Assembly (NCBI GenBank): GCA_028280115.1
Contig: JANQMJ010000015.1
Location: 124,001 to 188,000 of the forward strand
Direction of reading: 5' to 3'
Length of the DNA: 64,000 nt
Origin: Parvularculaceae bacterium
GTDB lineage: Bacteria; Pseudomonadota; Alphaproteobacteria; Caulobacterales; Parvularculaceae
Positions 18,529-27,806 of this stretch are shown here, piece after piece. The notes under the pieces were generated by a model that saw nothing but the letters and a program-made list of their open reading frames with translations, made no database searches and had not been told where the DNA came from. A program made the position numbers and the translations under genes. Positions within the stretch are counted from its first letter, which is position 1; each line of letters opens with the position of its first letter.

Positions 18529-18945
18529 CTATCCTTGCTTGAACGTCGCCAGTTTCGCGCCAACGCGCGGGGCCATTGCCTCGCCGAGCGCCATGAGGCC
18601 GGAGACCGGGCGGATCATCACTTCGAATTCGATAATCTTCCCGTCCGCGTCGAACTTAATGAGATCCACGCCCTTTAGCTGCTTGCCGCCCACATGGGCG
18701 CTGAATTCAAGCGTCGCGTTTTTGCCGTCCGCGGTGAAAAACTGGCGGTGATAGGTGAAATCTTCAAAGACATTGATCACGGTCGACAGCGCCAACACCA
18801 ATGCATCTCGCCCTTCATAAGGCTTGTGCGCGACGGGCGAGCGGAAAACGGCGTCGGGATGGATAAGCTCTTTGAGCGCCTCAAGGTTCCGCGAGGCGAT
18901 CATCTCGTGCCAGCGGGACAAAGCGTCTTTCACAGTTCCGACCAT
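18529..18945 (-). CDS. NTF2-like/SnoaL-like protein
   Basis: 138 residues of a cone-shaped alpha+beta barrel type: VKDALSRWHEMIASRNLEALKELIHPDAVFRSP is the classic opening, followed by a strand-rich half with LEFSAHVGGKQLKGVDLIKF and GKIIEFEVMIRP. NTF2-like proteins act as small-molecule isomerases or hydrolases or simply bind ligands. It overlaps no gene but leads directly into prpB (5 bp), so it may be a cycle accessory. No strong ribosome site is seen upstream because a palindromic repeat ends 5 bp before its ATG; a later start at an internal Met is possible. Confidence 0.82.
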   Translation of the reverse strand: MVGTVKDALSRWHEMIASRNLEALKELIHPDAVFRSPVAHKPYEGRDALVLALSTVINVFEDFTYHRQFFTADGKNATLEFSAHVGGKQLKGVDLIKFDADGKIIEFEVMIRPVSGLMALGEAMAPRVGAKLATFKQG

Positions 18946-18950
18946 TTAAA

Positions 18951-19075
18951 CACCCCCTCCGGTCGCTTCGCGACCACCTCCCCCGCAAGCGGGGGAGGAA
19001 TCCTTGTTGTAAAGTTTCGCTGCAATATTCTTCTCCCGCTTGCGGGGGAAGTGTCCCGAAGGGACGAAGGGGGTG
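18951..19075. repeat. REP-like nested inverted repeat
   Basis: Two arms (18951-18998 and 19031-19075) are imperfect inverted copies of one another, both starting from the outside with CACCCCCT. Each contains hairpins of its own: GGTCGC-TTC-GCGACC at 18961-18975, CCTCCCCCGC-AA-GCGGGGGAGG at 18977-18998, and GTCCC-GAA-GGGAC at 19053-19065. Such G+C-rich units are scattered in many alphaproteobacterial genomes. It separates prpD from the rest of the methylcitrate genes and could attenuate or stabilise the transcript. Only one copy is visible here. Confidence 0.85.
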
Positions 19076-19094
19076 TGACGGAAAACTGAAATTT

Positions 19095-20627
19095 CTAAAA
19101 AATCCCTTTCGCCGTGTTCTCGACCAGATAGCCCGCCGGCGCGACGGGATTGAGCAACAGAACTTCGTCCGCCGACAAATCGGGAAGCCTCTGGACGAGA
19201 TCGAGAAAGCGTTCGGATTCAGACGGCTCCAAAATCTCTTCGGTCAGGGTTTTGAACTTGCCCACATATTCCGCCCGGCCGAAGGGGCGTGCACCGAAGG
19301 GATGGGCATTGGCGATGCCAAGCTCGTCTTCAATGACGGCGCCGTCCTCCATCGTGATCACCACGCGGGCGCCGAAGGCTTTTTCATTCGGATCGTGCGA
19401 ATGATAACGCCGGGTCCATTCGGGGTCTTCGATGGTCGAGATCTTATGCCAGAGCCGCACCGTGTCCTCGCGCTTAGCGCGTTCAGGCGCGTAGGATTTC
19501 ACATGATGCCATTCGCCGTCCTGCAGCGCGACGGCGAAGATATACATGATCGAGTGATCGAGGGTTTCGCGCGACGCGTTCGGATCCATCTTCTGGGGAT
19601 CGCCCGAGCCTGTCCCGATGACGTAATGCGTGTGATGGGACGTATGCAGAATGATGGATTTGACCTTGTCGAAATCGTCAATCTGCTTGCCCATGCGGAA
19701 CGCAAGGTCGATCAGCGCCTGGGACTGGTATTCCGCGGAATGTTCTTTCGTATAGGTCTCGAGGATCGCGCGCTTGGCTTCGCCCGGCGCAGGCAGCGGC
19801 ACATGGTAGGACGGTTCATAAGGGCTGCCGCCCTTATCGCGCTCGGTTCGCCCGTTGAGGATCCAGGCGATGACCGAGTCTTCGCCTTCGTAAATCGGGC
19901 TCGGCGCGCCCTCCCCGCGCATGCAGCGATCCACCGCTTCGATCGCGAGCTTGCCGGCGTAAGCGGGCGCGAAGGCTTTCCAGGTGGAAATTTCGCCCTT
20001 GCGCGACTGGCGCGTCGTCACCGTCGTGTGCAGGCCCTGCTGCACCGCCTGATAAATAATCTCCGTATCAAGACCAAGCAGCGTTCCCACGCCCGCCGAG
20101 GCTGAAGGCCCGATATGGGCGATATGGTCGATCTTGTGTTCGTGCAGGCAAATGGCCTTGACGAGATTGACCTGAATTTCATAGCCCGTCGCAATCCCGC
20201 GCACGAGGTCGCGCCCGTTCCGTCCGCATTGCTGAGCCGCGGCCAGCACCGGCGGAATATTGTCGCCGGGATGAGAATAATCGGCGGCGAGAAACGTGTC
20301 GTGAAAATCTAGCTCGCGCACCGCCGTGCCGTTCGCCCAGGCCGCCCATTCGGCGCAGACGGCGTGTTCGGCCGGCAGCCCGAACAGGGTCGCCCCGCCC
20401 GCGCGCATATGCGCGTTCGCCATGGCGCGCGCCGATTTGATCGGACCCCTGTTGAGAGAAGCGATCCCTACGGACGCATTGTCGATGATCCGATTGATGA
20501 TCATGTCGGTCGCTTCGGCGTCGACCTCGACCGGGTCGGCGGCGACTTCAGCGATCTTCCAAGCGAGTTGATCCTCGCGCTTTAAGTTGTCTTTGGACCG
20601 GTGGGCGCGAACGTCATGAATCTGCAT
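19095..20627 (-). CDS. prpD: 2-methylcitrate dehydratase (MmgE/PrpD family)
   Basis: 510 residues from the ATG at 20627, which has AAGGA upstream; the frame is open to 20702 without a better site. Dehydrates 2-methylcitrate to 2-methyl-cis-aconitate. Family text is clear: [57 protein letters not shown], and [16 protein letters not shown]. The full PrpD length of about 480-510 favours true methylcitrate dehydratase rather than a short MmgE paralogue. It begins the same-strand block that ends with prpC, folE and the crotonase gene. Confidence 0.94.
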   Translation of the reverse strand: MQIHDVRAHRSKDNLKREDQLAWKIAEVAADPVEVDAEATDMIINRIIDNASVGIASLNRGPIKSARAMANAHMRAGGATLFGLPAEHAVCAEWAAWANGTAVRELDFHDTFLAADYSHPGDNIPPVLAAAQQCGRNGRDLVRGIATGYEIQVNLVKAICLHEHKIDHIAHIGPSASAGVGTLLGLDTEIIYQAVQQGLHTTVTTRQSRKGEISTWKAFAPAYAGKLAIEAVDRCMRGEGAPSPIYEGEDSVIAWILNGRTERDKGGSPYEPSYHVPLPAPGEAKRAILETYTKEHSAEYQSQALIDLAFRMGKQIDDFDKVKSIILHTSHHTHYVIGTGSGDPQKMDPNASRETLDHSIMYIFAVALQDGEWHHVKSYAPERAKREDTVRLWHKISTIEDPEWTRRYHSHDPNEKAFGARVVITMEDGAVIEDELGIANAHPFGARPFGRAEYVGKFKTLTEEILEPSESERFLDLVQRLPDLSADEVLLLNPVAPAGYLVENTAKGIF

Positions 20628-20723
20628 CGGGGTTCCTTTTGAAAATCCTGCGGCGGTCTTGCGCCCCCTGCGACAGACTGTCCACTGGGGAAAAAGCGTC
20701 ATAACGCCTCTGGAAAACTTTTC

Positions 20724-21470
20724 TCAGAAAAACAGGAGCTTAATCGCCATTGCCACAAGCGCGAGGTAAAAGACGCGTTTGATCAGGGCCTCGCCCCGAG
20801 TAACCGCCGAATTGGCCCCAAGCCAGCCGCCGACCGCATAGCCGGCCGCAAGCGCCAGGCCCAGCATCCATTGGATTTTCACATTCGCCGCAAACACCGC
20901 CAGCGCCACGACCGAGAAAACCAGGGCGACGAAAACCTTGTGCATGTTGGTGCGCACCAGATCGAGGCCCATGACCCGGTTGAGAATCGGCATCATCAAA
21001 AAGCCGACGCCGATCTGGATAAACCCACCCCAAAAGCCGGCGCCGACGAACAACATATGCCCAAGCGCAATATTGCGGGGCTTGCCCGCTTCGGTTGGTC
21101 TTTGTCCGACGCCCGTGAGCATAATGACAAGAATGGCGAGCATGATCAGCGCCAGGGTGCGTTCGAACCACACGCCCTCGAGCCTGACGCCGAGATTGGC
21201 GCCGAAAAAAGCGCCGACCGACGCACAGGCCGCCAGACTCGCGCTTAAGCGAAAATCGGAAAAGCCTTTCCGGAAGAAGCCCCACACCGCGAAGATGTTT
21301 TGCGCGATGATGCCGATGCGGTTGGTGCCGTTGGCGACCGGTCCCGGCAGACCGAGAAACACCATAACCGGCACGGCGAGAATCGATCCGCCGCCGGCGA
21401 GCACATTGATCCAGCCCGAGGCGACGCCCGCAGCGAACAACAGCGCAATTTTCCAGACTTCGATGTCCAT
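20724..21470 (-). CDS. TauE/SafE family membrane transporter
   Basis: 248 residues, about eight hydrophobic segments. The family signature repeats are seen: GWINVLAGGGSILAVPVMVFLGLP followed by ANGTNRIGIIAQN in the first half, and GGFIQIGVGFLMMPIL with RTNMHKVFVALVF in the second. Members are implicated in export or uptake of sulfite, sulfoacetate and other sulfonates or organic anions. It lies 97 bp upstream of prpD on the same strand, and the sulfate-activation genes cysD-cysNC are 3 kb away, but neither link proves a substrate. Confidence 0.92.
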   Translation of the reverse strand: MDIEVWKIALLFAAGVASGWINVLAGGGSILAVPVMVFLGLPGPVANGTNRIGIIAQNIFAVWGFFRKGFSDFRLSASLAACASVGAFFGANLGVRLEGVWFERTLALIMLAILVIMLTGVGQRPTEAGKPRNIALGHMLFVGAGFWGGFIQIGVGFLMMPILNRVMGLDLVRTNMHKVFVALVFSVVALAVFAANVKIQWMLGLALAAGYAVGGWLGANSAVTRGEALIKRVFYLALVAMAIKLLFF

Positions 21471-21503
21471 CGGGTCAGCGAACGCTTTGCGCAGGAATGC
21501 GCA

Positions 21504-22547
21504 TCAGTGCTTCATCGCCGCGGCGCCGGAAATCAGCGCGCGGGCTGTAAATGGTTGCGCCGCGCCCGGTGCGACGGTCACCAGCGTTGCATCCTGAACG
21601 CCGTAGGCGACGCCCAGGGCGTTACGGCCATAATCACCGGCCGCATTAAGCCGCCACAGATTGTCTGCTTCGGCGCCGGCGAAAGACTGGCTGAGCGAAA
21701 ACGGCGCGGTGTCCCCATGGATCACCAGCACCGGCCCGCCAAAGGCATGCGCCGCATCGCGGATCGCCGCCCGCAAGGCGGAAAATCCGTCGCACTGCAC
21801 CTCCCGTCCGGCATCGGCCCCGGCGCAGGCTTTGCCGCGCAGGCGCGAGGCAATGACGGTCATGTCCGCCTGTATCGCGATGATAAGGGCGCGCGCATTT
21901 TCTTTCTTAGCCGCAGCCGCGACCTCGTTCAGCCAGGCGAGATTGGCGCTGTCGCGCGCATCGGCGGCGGCCGCCGCATCGGCTGGATCGTCGCCGGCGA
22001 TTTCATTGCGGCCGTTATTCGTCCCGACCGCATGCAGCGTTGCAAAGCGCGCGCCCTGATAGACCCAGGTTGCGTTTTCGGCCTGGACGCGCTGGCGACG
22101 ATATTCCAACCCTGGCGGCGCGGCGACAGGATCAGCGAAGAACAACGTTCTTACCGTGTCGAGCCTTTGCAGTTCAGAATAACGCTTGCCGGTCGCAGGG
22201 TCGGATTTGCGGTCGCAGTCGGTCCACTCATTATCGCCAGGCGTATAGAACACCGGCATGGGGGCGAGACTTTCAATCAGCGCGGCATGGGCATTGTCAT
22301 GATCGTCCGTACACTCGGCGCCGCCGCTCTTATAATCGCCCACATGGATGACGAAAGGATAGTTTCCCGCCTTGACCGCCGGTATAATTTTTTCTTCCAG
22401 CAGAACGGCGTCTTCCTTGCTGTAAGGGATATCGCCGATGACCGGAAAGACAAAAGCGGCGGTTTCTTCGACCGCTGCTTTCGGCGCGGAAGCACACGCA
22501 GCCAGGCCGAAAACGCCGACCGCCGCCAAGGCTCTCAAACCATTCAT
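21504..22547 (-). CDS. Lipoprotein with calcineurin-like phosphoesterase features
   Basis: 347 residues. A signal peptide ends in lipobox GLAAC, so the protein is membrane-anchored outside the cytoplasm. Metallophosphoesterase-like motifs appear in order: FPVIGDIPYSKED, VIHVGDYKSGG, FYTPGDNEWTD and a late VLVIHGDTAPF. The spacing resembles calcineurin-like phosphatases, but the usual GNHE block is replaced by GDNEW. Substrate unknown. It sits between the DUF3429 gene and the TauE gene on one strand. Confidence 0.75.
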   Translation of the reverse strand: MNGLRALAAVGVFGLAACASAPKAAVEETAAFVFPVIGDIPYSKEDAVLLEEKIIPAVKAGNYPFVIHVGDYKSGGAECTDDHDNAHAALIESLAPMPVFYTPGDNEWTDCDRKSDPATGKRYSELQRLDTVRTLFFADPVAAPPGLEYRRQRVQAENATWVYQGARFATLHAVGTNNGRNEIAGDDPADAAAAADARDSANLAWLNEVAAAAKKENARALIIAIQADMTVIASRLRGKACAGADAGREVQCDGFSALRAAIRDAAHAFGGPVLVIHGDTAPFSLSQSFAGAEADNLWRLNAAGDYGRNALGVAYGVQDATLVTVAPGAAQPFTARALISGAAAMKH

Positions 22548-22624
22548 GAACCGCTGACCAGTGTTGCCTGCCAGCGGTTCTTAGGACTTGCAGCCCGGGA
22601 TAACAATCAGCCGCAGGCAATTCG

Positions 22625-23131
22625 TCATGCAGCCGCTCCCACGACCGCAATCACAAAGGCGAGTTCGATCAGGACCGTCAGCGGCAGGCGCGCGGCGAGA
22701 TACCATGCCGGCGCGCCGGAGCCGCGGCGCGTCGCCTTAAGATCGTCGACGAGCAGGATCGCGGTCAGCGCCATGATGACCGGAAATTTCCAATATAGGC
22801 CGCCGATCGGCGCGAGTAGCGGCATGGCGGCGGCGAACGGCAGGCACGCGCCAAGCAACGCGCGAAGCGTCGGTCCGCCTTCCTTCATGACCGCAACGCC
22901 CCAGCGCACGCCGCCGAAAAAGACGATCAGCGCGGCCCCATATAGACCCATGAAATAGGCCGCCGGATGGGCAGTTCCGGTTTCGCCGGCGACAATGACA
23001 AGCGCGGCCGCAATCAAGGGCGAAGCGGCGAGATAAGCGAGCCATTGCGCGGCGCCGGTTTTAGTTTCCTTCGGCGCGGCGGCAACGACATCGTTGATGA
23101 CTTTATCTGCGACAAAAGCATTGTAAGCCAT
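22625..23131 (-). CDS. DUF3429-type inner-membrane protein
   Basis: 168 residues from the ATG at 23131, preceded by a near-perfect ribosome site (GGAAAGGAGG). The long upstream open frame is antisense-type sequence over the regulator gene and is not coding. Five hydrophobic segments: WLAYLAASPLIAAALVIV, YFMGLYGAALIVFFGGVRWG, ALLGACLPFAAAMPLLAPIG, a fourth around FPVIMALTAILLV, and the C-terminal ARLPLTVLIELAFVIAVVG. FFGGVRWG is typical of DUF3429. Function unknown. It follows the GbsR-like regulator gene by 35 bp. Confidence 0.8.
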   Translation of the reverse strand: MAYNAFVADKVINDVVAAAPKETKTGAAQWLAYLAASPLIAAALVIVAGETGTAHPAAYFMGLYGAALIVFFGGVRWGVAVMKEGGPTLRALLGACLPFAAAMPLLAPIGGLYWKFPVIMALTAILLVDDLKATRRGSGAPAWYLAARLPLTVLIELAFVIAVVGAAA

Positions 23132-23166
23132 GACTTGCCTCCTTTCCCACGGCCGGCCAGGGGCCT

Positions 23167-23745
23167 TTACATTTCTTTCGCCGCGCCCCGGCCTTTTAGC
23201 GGCGCGACATAATCGAATATTTTCGTTCCCATACGGATGAGCGGCAAAAGGATCGATTTCGGCGCCTTGTTCATCTGCTCGTACCAATTGTTGAGGAGAA
23301 CGATGGTTTCCTGCATATCGCTGAGCCGCTTGACCGCCGCCGGCGTGGCTGCCGGATCGGTCTTGGCGTCGTTGAGACAGGCCTCGAGCACGGCGGCGGC
23401 CGGATCGAGTTCGCGCGCCTTGCGCATGGCGACAATGCGCGAAACCATCTCCCACATGTCGCCTTCCGCGACGAAATGATCGCGGCGGTCGCCCATGACT
23501 GGCGCGCGCAGCACCAGGTTCCAGTTCAACAGTTCCCTGATGGAATTGGAGACGTTGGAGCGGGCGATGCCGAGGGTTTCAGCGATCTCTTCCGCATTGA
23601 TCGGCCGGTCGCTGACGATCAGCAAGGCATGGATCTGCGCCACCGAGCGATTAACGCCCCATTGCCCGCCCAGATCGCCCCAATGGAGAATAAAGCGGCG
23701 GATCGCAGGGCTGAGCGGAAGGCTATTTACAGTAATTTCTGTCAT
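23167..23745 (-). CDS. GbsR/MarR family transcriptional regulator
   Basis: 192 residues from the ATG at 23745; upstream in-frame codons read through a palindrome and are unlikely to be translated. A winged helix-turn-helix occupies about residues 10-95 (WGVNRSVAQIHALLIVSDRP, then AEEIAETLGIARSNVSNSIRELLNW, GDRRDHFVAEGDMWEM), typical of the GbsR group. A helical C-terminal dimerisation region follows. The palindrome at 23735-23754 overlaps the start codon, which suggests autorepression. Downstream on the same strand are DUF3429, phosphoesterase and TauE genes, the likely regulon. Confidence 0.88.
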   Translation of the reverse strand: MTEITVNSLPLSPAIRRFILHWGDLGGQWGVNRSVAQIHALLIVSDRPINAEEIAETLGIARSNVSNSIRELLNWNLVLRAPVMGDRRDHFVAEGDMWEMVSRIVAMRKARELDPAAAVLEACLNDAKTDPAATPAAVKRLSDMQETIVLLNNWYEQMNKAPKSILLPLIRMGTKIFDYVAPLKGRGAAKEM

Positions 23746-23754
23746 AACAGAAAT
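23735..23754. promoter_or_regulatory. Palindromic operator candidate at the regulator start
   Basis: ATTTCTGT-CATA-ACAGAAAT, two exact 8-bp arms around 4 bases. It covers the start codon of the GbsR/MarR-like gene (23743-23745); a further AAATTTCTGA half-site follows at about 23759. MarR-type dimers bind such palindromes, so it is a likely autoregulatory operator. Inferred from symmetry and position only. Confidence 0.5.
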
Positions 23755-23805
23755 ATATGAAATTTCTGAAGAGAGGTCAAGAATGAGTATGGCAATCACG
23801 ATCAA

Positions 23806-23817
23806 GGGATATATCCC
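23806..23817. promoter_or_regulatory. Perfect 12-bp palindrome upstream of the cysD fusion gene
   Basis: GGGATATATCCC, exactly self-complementary, followed by ACGACTGATGAACGCAGG. A related element, TGGGA-AATA-TCCCA, lies 93 bp downstream (centre to centre) immediately before the ATG of the cysD fusion gene. The pair could be operators for the helix-turn-helix-like domain encoded at the start of that gene, or for another sulfur regulator. Confidence 0.4.
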
Positions 23818-23897
23818 ACGACTGATGAACGCAGGGACGTTTTCTTCTTGACCTGACCAAAATGTCTGTTAGTGGGGCCTCTCTCTTCACCTTATCG

Positions 23898-23911
23898 TGG
23901 GAAATATCCCA
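23898..23911. promoter_or_regulatory. Second GGGA-TCCC inverted repeat, abutting the cysD fusion start
   Basis: TGGGA-AATA-TCCCA, ending 3 bp before the ATG at 23915. It resembles the perfect palindrome at 23806-23817 (GGGANATATCCC shared pattern). A protein bound here would block translation-initiation DNA and probably transcription. It also occupies the place where a ribosome site would be expected, and none is visible. Confidence 0.4.
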
Positions 23912-23914
23912 ACC

Positions 23915-25066
23915 ATGAATGAAATTCAGGACCTGATCGGCCGCGCGGAACGGATCGCTACACGGGCAGACCTGTCGCTGACCACCGTCTCGCGCAAACT
24001 CTTGAATGACGGCAAGGGCATCGCCCGGCTCAAAGCTGGCGGCCAGTGCACAGTGAAAACCCTCGACGCCGCCCGGGCGCGCCTTAAAGCCCTGGAAGCG
24101 CAGTATCCCGCCTCCGCCGCAGCGCCGGCGGCGATCGCCAAGCCTCAACAACTGCTGGGCGGTCCACGCGGAATGACCCATCTCGACCGGCTCGAAGCCG
24201 AAGCCATCCACATCATGCGCGAGGTCGCCGCCGAGATGGAAAACCCGGTGATGCTCTACTCGATCGGCAAGGATTCAACGGTCATGCTGCATCTGGCGCG
24301 CAAGGCGTTTTACCCCGCCAAGCCGCCCTTCCCGCTCCTGCATATCGACACGACGTGGAATTTTAAGGAGACCATCGCGTTTCGCGACGCCGTCGTAAAA
24401 GAACTTGGGTTTGAGCTTATCGCGCACATTAACGAAGACGGCGTGCGCCAGGGCGTAACGCCGTTCACCCACGGCTCGCAGATCTATACGGACGTGATGC
24501 TCACCCAAAGCCTGCGCGACGCGCTTGATAAATACGGCTTCAACGCCGCATTTGGCGGCGGCCGGCGTGACGAAGAAAAGTCCCGCGCCAAGGAACGCAT
24601 CTTGTCGTTCCGGTCGACGGGCCACCGCTGGGATCCGAAAAATCAGCGTCCGGAGCTTTGGTCGATCTACAACACGCGCATTTCCAACGGGCAGACCATT
24701 CGCGCGTTTCCGATCTCGAACTGGACCGAACTCGACGTATGGCAATATATCTACCGCGAAAATATCAAACTTCCCGGCGTCTATTTCGCGGCGGAACGCC
24801 CGGTCGTGACGCGCGGCGGCGTCACGCTGATGGTCGACGACGAGCGCATGCCGCTTGAGCCAGGCGAGACTCCGCGCATGGAAATGGTGCGGTTCCGCAC
24901 GCTGGGCTGCTATCCCCTGACCGGCGCGGTGCGCTCCGAGGCGACGATCCTGCCGGAAATCATCCAGGAAATGCTCGTCGCGCGCTCCTCCGAGCGCCAA
25001 GGCCGGGTCATCGATCACGATCAGTCGGCGTCCATGGAGAAAAAGAAGCAAGAGGGATATTTTTGA
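23915..25066 (+). CDS. cysD: Sulfate adenylyltransferase subunit 2 with N-terminal HTH-like extension
   Basis: 383 residues. Residues 87-383, from [18 protein letters not shown], form a complete CysD: PP-loop [44 protein letters not shown], and [10 protein letters not shown]. It activates sulfate with ATP to APS together with CysN. Residues 1-62 form an extra helical domain ([19 protein letters not shown]) resembling small HTH-like proteins found alone elsewhere; no stop codon separates the two. The internal Met at 24173 has no strong ribosome site. A GTG at 23897 is an alternative start. Stop and next ATG overlap (TGATG). Confidence 0.9.
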   Translation: MNEIQDLIGRAERIATRADLSLTTVSRKLLNDGKGIARLKAGGQCTVKTLDAARARLKALEAQYPASAAAPAAIAKPQQLLGGPRGMTHLDRLEAEAIHIMREVAAEMENPVMLYSIGKDSTVMLHLARKAFYPAKPPFPLLHIDTTWNFKETIAFRDAVVKELGFELIAHINEDGVRQGVTPFTHGSQIYTDVMLTQSLRDALDKYGFNAAFGGGRRDEEKSRAKERILSFRSTGHRWDPKNQRPELWSIYNTRISNGQTIRAFPISNWTELDVWQYIYRENIKLPGVYFAAERPVVTRGGVTLMVDDERMPLEPGETPRMEMVRFRTLGCYPLTGAVRSEATILPEIIQEMLVARSSERQGRVIDHDQSASMEKKKQEGYF

Positions 25067-26970
25067 TGTCGTCCGTCGCCCTCGCCTCCACCGCCGATGT
25101 CGAAAACTATCTCGCTGCCCACGAAAACAAGGGGCTCTTGCGCTTTATCACCTGCGGCAGCGTTGACGACGGCAAGTCGACCCTGATCGGCCGGCTGCTT
25201 TACGATTCGAAGCTACTTTACGACGACCAGATCGCGGCGCTGGAAAACGACACCAAGCGCCACGGCACGCAGGGAGAAAAGATCGACTTCGCCCTTCTCG
25301 TCGACGGCCTCGCCGCCGAGCGCGAACAAGGCATCACCATCGACGTCGCCTATCGCTATTTCTCGACGGAAAAGCGCAAATTCATCGTCGCCGACACGCC
25401 GGGCCACGAACAATATACCCGCAACATGGCCACGGGGGCCTCGACGGCCGATCTTGCGGTCATTCTCATTGACGCGCGCAAGGGCGTGCTCACGCAAACC
25501 CGGCGGCACAGCTATATCGTCTCGCTGCTCGGCATCCGCCAGGTGGTCGTCGCCGTGAACAAGATGGATCTGATCGATTATTCGGAAAGCACCTTCCGAA
25601 AAATCGAGTTCGACTATCGAGATTTCGCAAAACCATTGGGATTTGAATCGATTACAGTTATCCCGATGTCCGCCCTTGAAGGCGACAATGTGATCACCAA
25701 GAGCGCCAAAACGCCCTGGTATGACGGCGCCGCTCTCCTGCCCTATCTCGAAACGGTCAAGATTCACAGCGATCACGCGGAAAAGTCGTTTCGCCTGCCC
25801 GTGCAATGGGTCAACCGCGCCAGCCACGATTTTCGCGGCTTTGCCGGGACCGTCGCCGGCGGAACCGTCAGGCCCGGCGATGACATCGTCGTCCTGCCAT
25901 CGGCCAAGCGTTCGAAAGTCGCACGGATCATCACCCATGACGGCGATCTCGCTGAAGCCGGCCCCGACATGGCGGTCACATTGACGCTGGACGATGAAAT
26001 CGACATCTCCCGCGGCGACGTGATCTGCGCGGCGCGCGCGCCGGCCGAACAGACCGACCAGTTCGCCGCGCATGTGCTCTGGATGGCCGAGCAGAAGCTC
26101 TTTCCCGGCCGTCAGTATCTTTTGAAAACCGCCAACCGCATAGTCTCGGCGACGGTCACCGAGCTCAAGCACAAGGTCAACGTCAACACACTCGAGCACA
26201 TGTCCGGCAAGACGCTGGAGCTCAACGAAGTGGGCTTTTGCAATTTCAGCCTATCCCATCCGGTCGCCTTTGATTCCTATAAGGACAATCGACGCACCGG
26301 CTCGTTCGTGTTGATCGACAAGCGCGCCAACGCCACAATCGGGGCCGGACTGATCGATTTTTCCCTGCGCCGGGCGCAAAACGTTCACTGGCAGGACCTC
26401 GACGTCAACAAAACCGCCCGGGCCAGCGCCAAACATCAGCGGCCCTGCGTGTTGTGGTTCACCGGCCTTTCCGGATCGGGCAAGTCGACGGTGGCCAATC
26501 TCGTCGAAAAACGCCTGCATGATATGGGGCGGCACACTTATACGCTTGACGGCGATAATGTGCGCCACGGCCTTAACAAGGATCTCGGCTTTACCGACGC
26601 CGACCGGGTGGAAAACATTCGCCGCGTCGCCGAGACCGCCAGACTCATGGCCGACGCCGGGCTCATCGTGTGCGTTTCGTTCATTTCGCCCTTCCAGAGC
26701 GAGCGCCGCATGGCCCGCGAACTCATGGGCGAAGGGGAATTCATCGAGGTCTACATCTCAACGCCGCTGGAAGTGTGCGAAAAACGCGACATCAAGGGGC
26801 TTTACGCCAAGGCGCGGCGCGGCGAGATCAAGAACTTCACCGGCATCGACAGCGCCTACGAGCCGCCCCAGATCGCCGAGATCGACATCGACACGTCCGA
26901 CATCCCCGCCCCCGACGCCGCCGACCGGATCGTCGAATATCTCAAAGGGAATGGATATTTGGAGGGGTGA
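25066..26970 (+). CDS. cysNC: Bifunctional sulfate adenylyltransferase subunit 1 / adenylylsulfate kinase
   Basis: 634 residues. The N-terminal EF-Tu-like GTPase (CysN) shows [32 protein letters not shown] and VNKMDL, followed by beta-barrel domains to about residue 435. The C-terminal APS kinase (CysC) shows [18 protein letters not shown] near residue 466, [15 protein letters not shown] and [10 protein letters not shown]. The fused enzyme drives APS synthesis by GTP hydrolysis and then makes PAPS. The ATG overlaps the cysD TGA by one base; GAGGGA lies about 10 nt upstream. A fusion of this kind (NodQ-like) is common in Alphaproteobacteria. Confidence 0.96.
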   Translation: MSSVALASTADVENYLAAHENKGLLRFITCGSVDDGKSTLIGRLLYDSKLLYDDQIAALENDTKRHGTQGEKIDFALLVDGLAAEREQGITIDVAYRYFSTEKRKFIVADTPGHEQYTRNMATGASTADLAVILIDARKGVLTQTRRHSYIVSLLGIRQVVVAVNKMDLIDYSESTFRKIEFDYRDFAKPLGFESITVIPMSALEGDNVITKSAKTPWYDGAALLPYLETVKIHSDHAEKSFRLPVQWVNRASHDFRGFAGTVAGGTVRPGDDIVVLPSAKRSKVARIITHDGDLAEAGPDMAVTLTLDDEIDISRGDVICAARAPAEQTDQFAAHVLWMAEQKLFPGRQYLLKTANRIVSATVTELKHKVNVNTLEHMSGKTLELNEVGFCNFSLSHPVAFDSYKDNRRTGSFVLIDKRANATIGAGLIDFSLRRAQNVHWQDLDVNKTARASAKHQRPCVLWFTGLSGSGKSTVANLVEKRLHDMGRHTYTLDGDNVRHGLNKDLGFTDADRVENIRRVAETARLMADAGLIVCVSFISPFQSERRMARELMGEGEFIEVYISTPLEVCEKRDIKGLYAKARRGEIKNFTGIDSAYEPPQIAEIDIDTSDIPAPDAADRIVEYLKGNGYLEG

Positions 26971-26990
26971 GCGTTACGTAGACGCGATCG

Positions 26991-27806
26991 TCATTCCGCC
27001 GCCCTAGGCTGTAACGTCTTGCGCACCTTCTCCCACCGCTCATCGCCGCCCGCCACCAGCAGCGGCCGTCCTTGCGTCGCGTATGGCGCATAGGGCGCAC
27101 CGTCGTCGAGATATTCCGCACGGCCGTCAATTTCACTCAGCATCAATATGCCCGCTGCATGATCCCACGGCCAGCACCGCGAATAGAGCGCAAAGTCCCG
27201 GTCGCCGCGCAGGAGATGCACATATCCGTAAGCGGAGCACCTGATGGTTTCCGTCTCGTACTGATCGCGCAGCTTCGGAACCAGCCGGTCGCGCCACGGT
27301 TCGGCCATGTTGCCCACCGCGCGAAAGCCGATTAGCGGGCCCGACGCCGGGGCAAGGGGCCCGAGCCGTTCGCCGCGCCACGTCGCCCCGTCGCCCTTCG
27401 AACCCATGGCGAAACCGTGATCGGGAATGGCGTAGATCCATCCAGCGCGGGTCTCGCCCTTCTCCACCAGCGCGACGATGGTGCCGAATTCCCGGCGGCC
27501 GAGGACGAAATTGCGGGTGCCGTCGAGGGGATCGACGATCCACACCGCCCCCTCGCTGCAAAGGTGATCCAGAACCAGCGGATTGGCGGAAGCAAGCTCC
27601 TCGCCGATAAACGCTGCTCCCGGATAAACGCCGGCGAGCGCCTGCTTAAGCCGCGCCTCGGCGGCGTGATCGGCCTGGGTGACGAAATCGTTGGGGCTGG
27701 TTTTTGTATCGATTTCGTGCGCGGCGAGCCGGCCGAAGCGTGCGGCGATTTCTTCCTCCGCGATTTCGCCGATCAGCGCGGCGACCTTTTCCGGATCGAC
27801 AATCAT
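26991..27806 (-). CDS. Inositol monophosphatase family protein (possible histidinol-phosphatase)
   Basis: 271 residues. Mg-dependent phosphatase fold with all metal motifs: FIGEELAS (Glu), WIVDPLDGTRNFVLG (Asp, Asp, Thr) and CWPWDHAAGILMLSEIDG (Asp). KTSPNDFVTQADHAAE is the N-terminal signature. The substrate could be inositol phosphate, histidinol phosphate (HisN type) or PAP; the position downstream of cysNC (convergent) makes PAP phosphatase tempting, but the sequence is not clearly CysQ. The start overlaps the hflX stop by 4 bp. Confidence 0.88.
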   Translation of the reverse strand: MIVDPEKVAALIGEIAEEEIAARFGRLAAHEIDTKTSPNDFVTQADHAAEARLKQALAGVYPGAAFIGEELASANPLVLDHLCSEGAVWIVDPLDGTRNFVLGRREFGTIVALVEKGETRAGWIYAIPDHGFAMGSKGDGATWRGERLGPLAPASGPLIGFRAVGNMAEPWRDRLVPKLRDQYETETIRCSAYGYVHLLRGDRDFALYSRCWPWDHAAGILMLSEIDGRAEYLDDGAPYAPYATQGRPLLVAGGDERWEKVRKTLQPRAAE

